DNA of 13,959 nt from PCC-7336 sp039817825 (GTDB taxonomy: Bacteria > Cyanobacteriota > Cyanobacteriia > Thermostichales > PCC-7336), in the NCBI GenBank assembly GCA_039817825.1, contig JBCBVA010000101.1, positions 1 to 13,959 on the forward strand, given 5' to 3'. This document shows, piece by piece, positions 6,594 to 13,384 of this stretch (positions are counted from its first letter, which is position 1; every line of letters starts with the position of its first letter). The notes below the pieces were generated by a model, which saw nothing but the letters and a program-made list of their open reading frames with translations, was not told where the DNA came from and ran no database searches. The position numbers and the translations under genes were made by a program.

Positions 6594-7622
6594 CTATTGG
6601 GTGTTGGCGGCGATGCTAAGACCGTAGAAATTGACGATGTAGTCAAAATCTCTTTTATCAGACAGGTCTTGGGACAGAGTGTCAAATGACAGCGGTGTAC
6701 TGGGAGCAATCGTCAACGTTAGGCTTTTGGGCTCTTCGATAAAGGTGGCCGCAGCCGTTGTGGCCTGACGTCTAAATTCTCCTTCGGGTAGTTCAGTTTG
6801 CAACTGGTCAACAAACAGTAGGGCCATTTGTTCGACTTCTTCCACAGACACCTGTTGCATGGCGGAAAGAAAGTCGTAAACGCGCGGTACGAGCGAGTCG
6901 TCCTGGTAAGACAGTTCTATGCTAACGAGAGAGGCATCTAACGCCTCTAACGTGGCTTCGTCAGAGAGAGTATCCGAATCGAATGAATCAAACATTGTCG
7001 CGAAATCGTCCGAGTCAAAATCACCGATTACCATCTGACCGGACAGCGACCCCACGTCCGCAACTGACTGGGAAAAGGACGCATTCATTTGCTGGGCTGC
7101 TGCATCGAAGTTGTAGGCAAACTCCATGTCAGCAGTTAAGTCGTTAAAGTTGTATCCCAACGAGTTAAACACTAGGGTTTGGGGCCCTAGGGCAGTCGCA
7201 GCCCCCTCAAAGCTGACCCCCTGAGCGGAAACCCGCAGGAACGTTGGCTGCTCGTTTTCGGTATCGAGTTCGTGCACAATGATGCGATCGATGCTGACGG
7301 CTTCGCCATCGGTCGTGCCGATCGAGGCGTTTTCCATTTCGATGTAGCCGTTTTTCTCGCCGACGATGCGCTCAAATTGAATCGTTTCACCTGTCGATAG
7401 GGTTATGCTCGCGTCAGTCATTTCTGCACTGCTAGACAGGAAACCGCTGCTGACTGAGTCATATTCCAACGTTGCGTCTGGATCGAACTCCGAGAGTGCT
7501 GTTTCGATTTCCTGTTCGATTAGATTGGATTGAACGCCGGAAAGGCCAGAGTAGGCAACGTAGCCTCCAACGCCAACTACTCCTAGGGCAACTACTGCTG
7601 CTCCAATTACTTTTGCAGACAT
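6594..7622 (-). CDS. Uncharacterised membrane-anchored acidic protein (possibly DUF945/YdgA-like)
   Basis: 342 residues, the only minus-strand gene here. The start ATG is preceded by GGAGA (7629-7633 on the plus strand) with a six-base spacer. Residues about 5-25 form a hydrophobic signal anchor (VIGAAVVALGVVGVGGYVAY); the rest is hydrophilic, strongly acidic and free of further membrane segments, so it probably faces the periplasm. Alternating polar/hydrophobic stretches (for example AEMTDASITLSTGETIQFERI and SLSGQMVIGDFDSDDF) suggest extended beta structure, as in AsmA- or DUF945-like proteins. The resemblance is of style (short N-terminal anchor, then repeated beta stretches), not of recognised motifs, so the family name is tentative. 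It is convergent with sqdX and divergent from the NfeD-flotillin operon. Confidence 0.75.
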   Translation of the reverse strand: MSAKVIGAAVVALGVVGVGGYVAYSGLSGVQSNLIEQEIETALSEFDPDATLEYDSVSSGFLSSSAEMTDASITLSTGETIQFERIVGEKNGYIEMENASIGTTDGEAVSIDRIIVHELDTENEQPTFLRVSAQGVSFEGAATALGPQTLVFNSLGYNFNDLTADMEFAYNFDAAAQQMNASFSQSVADVGSLSGQMVIGDFDSDDFATMFDSFDSDTLSDEATLEALDASLVSIELSYQDDSLVPRVYDFLSAMQQVSVEEVEQMALLFVDQLQTELPEGEFRRQATTAAATFIEEPKSLTLTIAPSTPLSFDTLSQDLSDKRDFDYIVNFYGLSIAANTQ

Positions 7623-7647
7623 CAGATTTCTCCGCGCTCGTGCTGTA

Positions 7648-7660
7648 CCTGTTTTACAGG
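7648..7660. promoter_or_regulatory. Short palindrome in the leader of the minus-strand gene
   Basis: CCTGT and ACAGG are exact arms around TTT, ending 25 bp upstream of the minus-strand start. The position between a likely promoter and the ribosome-binding site would suit an operator. The arms are too close together for an E. coli LexA box, and no regulator can be named. Confidence 0.3.
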
Positions 7661-7782
7661 GTGCCTAACTTTACCCCGAACGATAAAGTGTGTCCTCCAC
7701 AGATCGGGCTGTGGTAATGCGTCGGGGGGTCGAACACCAAAGAAGATTTTCTGTTCCTGGCTTGCCAAACTGCTTTTTTGCG

Positions 7783-7811
7783 TTGTCAAAACACCCTGCG
7801 AATACTCTAAT
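7783..7811 (+). promoter_or_regulatory. Sigma-70 type promoter for the NfeD-flotillin operon
   Basis: TTGTCA (7783-7788) matches the -35 consensus at five of six bases. TCTAAT (7806-7811) matches the -10 consensus at five of six, with the ideal 17-bp spacing. Transcription would begin near 7818, leaving a leader of about 150-215 bases before the NfeD-like gene. A second, poorer candidate is TTGACG at 7910-7915 without a good -10. The prediction is by eye only. Confidence 0.6.
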
Positions 7812-8032
7812 CTAAGTCATTGAATTCTTGTCCCACCTCCAGATTGATAATGGCAGAATCGTTCAAGCATTTTTTGCGAATCGTCACTAGAAATAGACGT
7901 GAATTTTCATTGACGAACCTGAAGGGATCCTCAGAAAATTAATCGATTGTAACGCTTCCATCGGTCATGATAGCTGGTGTGCGAGTTCAAATTGCTGGTA
8001 CCGATCCGTTATTTCCATCTGTCTTCATTTCC

Positions 8033-8713
8033 ATGTCAACTGTCTATTGGTTTTGCTTTATCGTCGGCGGCTGTTTTGTTCTTCTGGCCAGCATTAGTGG
8101 CTTGGATGGAGTGGAATTTGGCGATATTGAAGTCGGTGATATCGATTTTGGAGATATCGAGTTAGGAGAATTGGAGTTTGAGGGGGATTTGGCTGATGGT
8201 GTCGATATGGATGTGGAAGTCCGCGATCGCACGCGTCCCAACGACAGTAAAGAGAGTCCCTTCCGCCGCCCCCGCTCCAAGCTCTGGTTACCCTTCACCA
8301 GTCTGCGCTTCTGGACATTTGGAGCCTGCTTTTTTGGCTTGACAGGGCTACTGTTATCGCTGCTGGCACCATCCCTTGCTTCTGGACTGCGGGCATTGGT
8401 GGCGATCGCCTTCGGTCTTATCAGCGGCACGGCATTCACCTACATCCTGCACCTATTGCGCCGCAACCCCGCCAACAGCATGGTTCACCCCACTGACTTG
8501 ATCGGCAAGGTGGGCTTAGTAGAAGTACCGTTACAAGCCAACAGTCCGGGGAAGATTCGTCTCAATTTGGGTAACGCTAGCGTGGCGTTTTTGGCTTGCA
8601 CCGATGAGGAAGCCGAACTGCAACCAGACGAAAAAGTAGTGGTCATTCGCATTCAAGACAACCGCTTGTGGGTGGTGCCTGAAACGGCATTTCAATCCAA
8701 AGCATCCACTTGA
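8033..8713 (+). CDS. NfeD-like membrane protein with C-terminal OB-fold, flotillin partner
   Basis: 226 residues from ATG 8033. An in-frame ATG at 7967 would add 22 residues; the shorter start was preferred because a membrane segment then begins at once (YWFCFIVGGCFVLLASI, 5-21), as in relatives. Neither start has a strong ribosome-binding site. After this segment comes an acidic linker (about 27-66) built on a five-residue GDIxx repeat. Two closely spaced membrane segments follow (about 93-142). The C-terminal domain begins PTDLIGKVGLVEVPLQ (153-168) and runs to LWVVPE, as expected for the small NfeD beta-barrel. NfeD proteins without the protease domain are commonly encoded beside flotillins (for example Bacillus YuaF with YuaG) and are thought to help organise them. 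It is the first gene of the operon; the first flotillin begins 85 bp downstream. Confidence 0.85.
   Translation: MSTVYWFCFIVGGCFVLLASISGLDGVEFGDIEVGDIDFGDIELGELEFEGDLADGVDMDVEVRDRTRPNDSKESPFRRPRSKLWLPFTSLRFWTFGACFFGLTGLLLSLLAPSLASGLRALVAIAFGLISGTAFTYILHLLRRNPANSMVHPTDLIGKVGLVEVPLQANSPGKIRLNLGNASVAFLACTDEEAELQPDEKVVVIRIQDNRLWVVPETAFQSKAST
8120..8194 (+). repeat. Degenerate 15-bp tandem repeat inside the NfeD-like gene
   Basis: Units begin at 8120, 8135, 8150 and 8165, with a decayed fifth at 8180. Early units read GGCGATATTGAAGTC, GGTGATATCGATTTT and GGAGATATCGAGTTA. They encode the acidic pentapeptide series GDIEV, GDIDF, GDIEL, GELEF. The repeat lies wholly in the linker between the first membrane segment and the next pair, and has probably changed length by slippage or unequal exchange. 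Confidence 0.85.
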
Positions 8714-8798
8714 GTGGTTGGAACACCAAGAGGAAACAGTAACCGGTATATCAGGGCCAAAGTTTTCGGGGCCAAAGATTATTTCAGGATAGAAAGCG

Positions 8799-10358
8799 AT
8801 GCACGAATCCAAACACGACACCGAGTTGCTACTGGTACAGGAGGTCACACCAGCTACTCCGCGTTCGACATCCCCCAGCGATTACTCACTGGCATTTTTC
8901 GGTCCTTCGTTCACGATCGCCATCACAATTTTTCTGATTGCTGCCGTCATCTGGGTGCTCCAAAACCTACTGCGCATTTGCAATCCGAACGAGATTTTGA
9001 TTGTGTCGGGGCGTAAGTATCGCACACCTGGAGGGCAAACGGTTGGCTACCGGGTGGTGTTTGGAGGACGGGTGATAACCATCCCCGTGCTGGAGACTGT
9101 CAAGCGCATCAATATGACAATCGTGCCCGTGCCGGTGGAAGTCACGAATGCGTATGCCAAGGGAGGGACGCCTATTGATGTGCAGGCGATCGCCAATGTG
9201 AAAATCTCCAGCGATCCGGCCATTGTGGGGAATGCAATCGAACGCTTTTTGGATCGCGATCGCTCCGAAATTGCTCGGGTGGCCCGTGAAACTCTGGAAG
9301 GTAACTTGCGCGGTGTTGTTGCCACCCTGACTCCCGAGCAAGTTAATGAAGATCGCTTGGAATTTGCCGAGCGCATTGCTCAGGATGTATCGCGGGATTT
9401 GGCCAAATTGGGGATGCAACTGGACACCCTCAAAATTCAGAGCGTGGCAGACAAGGTGGACTATTTAAGCTCCATTAGTCGTCAGCGAATTGCTCATATT
9501 GTCCGAGATGCCGAGATTGCCGAAGCGGAATCGGTGGGTCAGGCGGAACGGATTGAAGCCGAGTGCGAACAGCGGGCGGAGGTGGCCAAAACCCAAGCGC
9601 TGAGCATCGTGCAGCAGCAGGAAAACGACCTGCGCAAGATTAAAGCAGAATTGGATCAACAAGCGAGATCGGAGGAAGAGCGTACCGAAGCGGCGGGCAT
9701 CGAAGCGAGAGCGAGAGCGGAACAACAATTACAGACATTAAGGGCTGAACTGGAGCGGCTGCGTTTGGAGGTAGACAAAGTTCTGCCAGCGGAAGCCCAG
9801 CGACAGGCATCTGTACTGAACGCTCGTGGGGCAGCGGCAGAATTGTCCGAGCAGGCAAAAGCATCGGCAACAGCCAATGACTTGCTAACTCAGGTGTGGC
9901 AGGAGACCGGTAAGGATGCGGCGGATGTGTACCTGCTGCAGCAAATCGAGATGGTATTGCAGCAGGCGGCCAAGGTACCGAAGCAGCTCAAGTTGGGACG
10001 GGTGAATGTTATTGACAGCGGAGGGGGTCAATCGTTAGCAGGCTTGACCAATGCTTACCCCGAAATGGTGCGGCAGTTTATCAATCGGGTGGATATGACA
10101 TTGGGGCTGGATGTGGCCAAAGCCTTACGGCGGAACAGCAGCTCATCGACGTCTTTTGGAGCGACCTCGGAAGCGACAACCGCGATCACCGAGCCACCCA
10201 CTGCCGAATCATCTACCTCTGAGCCCTCTAGCACTACCACCGGTATGGCTGGCGAGCTGTTAGACGACCTACTGTCTGATGAGGGACCCGAATCTCCATC
10301 AACCCCAGAACCAACTGAATCAGAATCTACCGACCCCGACACCATAGGAGACGAGTAA
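8799..10358 (+). CDS. Flotillin-like SPFH/band-7 protein 1 with acidic disordered tail
   Basis: 519 residues; AGGA (8786-8789) lies nine bases before the ATG. Flotillins oligomerise on the inner face of the membrane and scaffold protein-lipid microdomains. Domains in order: a 37-residue hydrophilic N-terminus, one membrane segment (about 38-57), the SPFH core (about 60-230, with NPNEILIVSGRKYRT, VEVTNAYAKGGTPIDVQA, IERFL, then ARETLEGNLRGVVATLTPEQ), and a long Glu/Ala/Gln-rich coiled coil (about 232-365, including repeated EAE-type motifs). A conserved flotillin C-terminal part follows (about 366-445, with LLQQIEMVLQQ and GRVNVIDSGGGQS). The last roughly 75 residues are Ser, Thr, Pro, Glu and Asp rich and look disordered. 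The stop overlaps the next start as TAATG, so the two flotillins are translationally coupled. The N-terminal extension before the membrane segment is longer than usual. Confidence 0.93.
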   Translation: MHESKHDTELLLVQEVTPATPRSTSPSDYSLAFFGPSFTIAITIFLIAAVIWVLQNLLRICNPNEILIVSGRKYRTPGGQTVGYRVVFGGRVITIPVLETVKRINMTIVPVPVEVTNAYAKGGTPIDVQAIANVKISSDPAIVGNAIERFLDRDRSEIARVARETLEGNLRGVVATLTPEQVNEDRLEFAERIAQDVSRDLAKLGMQLDTLKIQSVADKVDYLSSISRQRIAHIVRDAEIAEAESVGQAERIEAECEQRAEVAKTQALSIVQQQENDLRKIKAELDQQARSEEERTEAAGIEARARAEQQLQTLRAELERLRLEVDKVLPAEAQRQASVLNARGAAAELSEQAKASATANDLLTQVWQETGKDAADVYLLQQIEMVLQQAAKVPKQLKLGRVNVIDSGGGQSLAGLTNAYPEMVRQFINRVDMTLGLDVAKALRRNSSSSTSFGATSEATTAITEPPTAESSTSEPSSTTTGMAGELLDDLLSDEGPESPSTPEPTESESTDPDTIGDE

Positions 10359-11866
10359 TGGGCGCTGTACTTGCCATTTTGATTGCCCTTGGTGCCAGTA
10401 CCGGGGCCGGTTTGCTGATCATTCGCAACCTCTACTACATCTGTCAGCCCAGTGAAGTGCTGATTTTCGCCGGAGGAAAACGCCGAACAGCTACGGGGCG
10501 CAACATCGGATATCGGTTGGTGAAGGGGGGGAGTAGCCTGCGTACTCCGTTGCTAGAGCGTGCCTTTCGCATGGATATCACCAACTCCATCATTGAGTTG
10601 AAGGTGTCGAATGCCTATTCCAAAGGGGGAATTCCGTTAAACGTGACGGGAGTCGCCAATATCAAAATTGCCGGTGAGGAGCCGACGATACATAACGCGA
10701 TCGAACGGCTATTGGGTAAAAATCGGCAGGAAATTGAGAAAATTGCCCGCGAAACCCTAGAAGGGAACTTGCGTGGAGTGCTGGCCAGTCTGACGCCCGA
10801 ACAGGTGAACGAGGACAAAATTGCCTTTGCCAAAAGCTTGCTGGAAGAGGCTGAGGACGATCTGGAACGCTTGGGACTGGTGCTGGATACCCTACAGGTA
10901 CAGAACATTTCCGACGATGTGGGATATCTCAATTCCATCGGTCGCAAGCAGCAGGTAGAGCTACGGCGAGATGCTCGGATTGCCGAGGCGGAGACAAAAG
11001 CAGAATCTGCGGTTCAATCGTCGGAGAATGAAAAGATCACGGCCCTGAAACGGATCGAACGAGATGAGGCCATCTCGCGAGCGGAGGCCGATCGCCGCAT
11101 TCAAAATGCTCTAACTCAGCGCACAGCGGTGATTGCTGAAGCAGAAGCGGATATCGCAGCGGAAGTGGCTCGTGCAGAAGCAGATATTCCCGTGCAGCAG
11201 GAACTGATCAAGCAGGTTGAACAACAGTTGCAAGCAGATGTAGTGGCCCCGGCAGAGGCGGATTGCAAACAGGCGATCGCTCGCGCTCAGGCGCGTGCCT
11301 CCAAGATTGTTGAAAACGGTCGCGCACAAGCAGAAGGGACACGGCGACTGGTTCAGTCGTGGCAAGCAGCTGGCCCACTGGCACGGGATGTGTTCTTGTT
11401 GCAGAAGCTAGATGTTCTATTGGAACTACTGGCCGGGACGGTGCCGGAAGTGCACGTGGATAACGTAACGGTGATCGACCCCAGCAATACGGGCGCTGTT
11501 GGCAGTCTAATCTCGGCGTTCGAGCAGGTGAAATACAGTACGGGTATAGATGTTCCTGCTGCGGCACAGAAGTTGGTCAGGGGAGATCGCTCTACCCCTG
11601 CCCCGTCTCCGCCAGTCACGTCAGAGATGGTACGGGAGTTGAAGGGAGAACTTCAACAGATTATGGATCGTGCCAGTACGACAACGACAAGCAATGCTCC
11701 ACCTGAGGAGGTCGTGACGGCACTGATCGATCGCCAGCCAGGCTTGAGAAACAAACTCAAGCGAGTCTTAAAAGCTGGGGGGGACGCCGCCCTCGATACG
11801 CTATTCGACCATCCAGTTGTATCGATCTCCAATCGGATGGTTGATGAGTGGTTGCAGGATTCTTGA
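10358..11866 (+). CDS. Flotillin-like SPFH/band-7 protein 2 with distinct helical C-terminal domain
   Basis: 502 residues, starting inside the stop of the first flotillin (TAATG at 10356-10360); GGAG near 10347-10350 serves as ribosome-binding site. Residues about 3-22 form a membrane segment right at the N-terminus. The SPFH core (about 28-200) aligns with the first paralogue: VSNAYSKGGIPLNVTG, ARETLEGNLRGVLASLTPEQ and DTLQVQNISDDVGYLNSI. A coiled coil rich in EAE/RAEAD motifs spans about 203-330, and the conserved flotillin end follows (LLQKLDVLLELLAG, VDNVTVIDPSN). Beyond about 420 it differs completely from paralogue 1: a predicted helical domain (about 422-500) contains VTALIDRQPGLRNKLKRVL and a DTLFDHPVVSI segment. 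This recalls small adaptor-like modules at the ends of other cyanobacterial proteins, but it cannot be named with confidence. The two flotillins probably form hetero-oligomers. Confidence 0.93.
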   Translation: MGAVLAILIALGASTGAGLLIIRNLYYICQPSEVLIFAGGKRRTATGRNIGYRLVKGGSSLRTPLLERAFRMDITNSIIELKVSNAYSKGGIPLNVTGVANIKIAGEEPTIHNAIERLLGKNRQEIEKIARETLEGNLRGVLASLTPEQVNEDKIAFAKSLLEEAEDDLERLGLVLDTLQVQNISDDVGYLNSIGRKQQVELRRDARIAEAETKAESAVQSSENEKITALKRIERDEAISRAEADRRIQNALTQRTAVIAEAEADIAAEVARAEADIPVQQELIKQVEQQLQADVVAPAEADCKQAIARAQARASKIVENGRAQAEGTRRLVQSWQAAGPLARDVFLLQKLDVLLELLAGTVPEVHVDNVTVIDPSNTGAVGSLISAFEQVKYSTGIDVPAAAQKLVRGDRSTPAPSPPVTSEMVRELKGELQQIMDRASTTTTSNAPPEEVVTALIDRQPGLRNKLKRVLKAGGDAALDTLFDHPVVSISNRMVDEWLQDS

Positions 11867-11877
11867 GAAAACGCAAG

Positions 11878-12357
11878 ATGGCGTATTTAAGGCTCTGGTT
11901 TAGTTCAGCAAGCCTGGCATCTTTGTTGGTTGCTTGCGGTGTGAATGGGCCAGTTCGGACTGTTCCAATCCCGTCAAAATTTAATGAAATCGAGCTGGAG
12001 TCGTTCGTACAAGAGATCGATCCTCTGCCTTACGACATTCTTGGCATCAAAGATGTCAGTGATGGGGACGTTATCCGCAAAGAGATTTCGGTGTCAGTTC
12101 CCGAGGACTACAGCGCGATGGGGATTCTAGCGATCGCTCCCGATGTCGTTGAGCGGATACTACAGGAACAGTCTGTCAACGCGATCTTCATTTACTTCTA
12201 TCCCTCCAATATCGAGCCCGAACCTCTATTCGATGTGGCGTTTGTGGTGTGGGCTCCCGAGGGGAGATGGAGGTTAGCCAATAGCGTGCAAACGGGTGAT
12301 TACTCTCAACATCTATATCTGTTTGGAGATTACGAATCACCTGCCAATTCACTGTAG
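11878..12357 (+). CDS. Small uncharacterised lipoprotein of the flotillin operon
   Basis: 159 residues from ATG 11878. Upstream in-frame GTG 11848 (overlapping the flotillin end by 19 bases) and TTG 11863 are possible and would add a basic RKRK N-terminus; the ATG alone already gives a full signal. The signal ends in LVAC, so C20 should be lipid-modified. The rest is soluble. The later part shows NAIFIYFYPS (101-110), WAPEGRW (125-131) and TGDYS (139-143). This pattern of a predicted strand, a W-A-P-x-G-R-W turn and a final strand recurs, as far as I recall, in unnamed bacterial lipoproteins. It is 11 bp or less from the flotillin stop and clearly in the same operon, placing a lipid-anchored protein on the outer side of the membrane next to flotillins. 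HIP1 occurs near 12131. Function unknown. Confidence 0.8.
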   Translation: MAYLRLWFSSASLASLLVACGVNGPVRTVPIPSKFNEIELESFVQEIDPLPYDILGIKDVSDGDVIRKEISVSVPEDYSAMGILAIAPDVVERILQEQSVNAIFIYFYPSNIEPEPLFDVAFVVWAPEGRWRLANSVQTGDYSQHLYLFGDYESPANSL

Positions 12358-12424
12358 TCAGACATGAATTTTCTCTACGGTGATGTAGAATCGACAGGCT
12401 TTTAGGTTTCGCAGATATACCGCC

Positions 12425-13372
12425 ATGACCGTTATCCTTCACCGTTCGGCAGCAGTTGGAATTGCTGCGCTGCTAGTCCTGAGTGCTTGTGGAGGACAGC
12501 CCAGCCAAACCTCTACAAACGAGATAAATTCAAACACAGCAAGCACATCTGAGGAGATCGCCCCTCTAATTGTGGGATCGATTCCCGACCAGGATCCCGA
12601 AAAAGTCCAGCGGTTAGCAGACAGTCTAGCCACCTATCTAGAGGCTGAGTTAGAGATCCCGGTGGAATATCAGCCGGTGACGGACTATGCGGCGGCAGTG
12701 ACGGCGTTTCGAGTGGGAGATCTCGATCTGGTTTGGTTTGGTGGATTGACCGGAGTGCAGGCTCGGTTGCAGGTGGATGGAGCTGAGGCGATCGCCCAGC
12801 GAGATATTGACGAGCAATTCCAGAGTGTGTTTATCGCCAACACTGGCAGCGGTATCGATCCGTTTGAGGACTTCGCAGAGTTAACGGTGCTGGACGATCG
12901 CACCTTCACCTTCGGCAGCGAGTCGTCTACGTCCGGTCGATTGATGCCCCAGTATTTCTTGCAGCAAGCGGGCATGACACTTGAGGACTTTCAAGGGGAA
13001 GTAGGGTTCTCGGGGAACCACGACGCCACGATTAAGTTAGTGGAAGCAGGGACGTTTGAAGCAGGGGCGCTGAACTCGCAGGTGTGGGAAGCTCGGTTGG
13101 CTGAAGGGGCGATCGATGAGTCTCAAGTGCAAGTGGTGTGGTGGACACCACCGTACTACGACTACCACTGGGTGGTGAGCCCTGAAGCAGAGGAGCTGTA
13201 TGGAGAAGGGTTTACCGAGCGGTTGCAGTCAGCATTGACCGGCCTCGATCCTGAGATTCCAGAAGAGAAGGAGATTCTCGATCTGTTTGGGGCCAATGAG
13301 TTTATCCCCACCGAGAATGACAATTACGCCAAGATTGAAGCCATTGGGCGCGAGATTGGCAAAATTCAGTGA
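12425..13372 (+). CDS. PhnD-like phosphonate/phosphite/selenate ABC transporter substrate-binding lipoprotein
   Basis: 315 residues. The signal peptide ends in LSAC with C22 as the lipid-modified Cys, followed by a Ser/Thr/Asn-rich linker to about residue 45. The PhnD-type periplasmic-binding fold follows: LIVGSIPDQDPEK (48-60), VTDYAAAVTAFRVGDLDLVWFGG (85-107), FTFGSESSTSGRLMP (161-175), and TPPYYDYHW (241-249). GSESSTSG corresponds to the oxyanion-binding loop of this family (DPxSTSG in PhnD). The WFGGLTGVQAR (104-114) and FGSESSTSGRLMP forms recall, from memory, the subgroup annotated as a putative selenate binding protein, so the substrate could be phosphonate, phosphite or selenate. It is followed 12 bp later by a PhnC-like ATPase. 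No lyase or phosphite dehydrogenase gene is in view. An in-frame start alternative was not found. TAGAAT (12386-12391) may be a -10 box, weakly supported. Confidence 0.9.
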   Translation: MTVILHRSAAVGIAALLVLSACGGQPSQTSTNEINSNTASTSEEIAPLIVGSIPDQDPEKVQRLADSLATYLEAELEIPVEYQPVTDYAAAVTAFRVGDLDLVWFGGLTGVQARLQVDGAEAIAQRDIDEQFQSVFIANTGSGIDPFEDFAELTVLDDRTFTFGSESSTSGRLMPQYFLQQAGMTLEDFQGEVGFSGNHDATIKLVEAGTFEAGALNSQVWEARLAEGAIDESQVQVVWWTPPYYDYHWVVSPEAEELYGEGFTERLQSALTGLDPEIPEEKEILDLFGANEFIPTENDNYAKIEAIGREIGKIQ

Positions 13373-13384
13373 TGGGCTGTTCCA

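Noticed and set aside
6384..6689. 101-residue plus-strand frame after sqdX
   Set aside because: It overlaps the 3' end of the convergent minus-strand gene, has no ribosome-binding site and no recognisable family.
7648..7660. CTGT/ACAG arms read as a LexA (SOS) box
   Set aside because: The arms are only three bases apart rather than eight, and cyanobacterial LexA sites differ from the E. coli form.
8044..8439. 131-residue minus-strand frame opposite the NfeD-like gene
   Set aside because: Its Ser/Pro/Asn repeats are the antisense image of the 15-bp repeat in the real gene.
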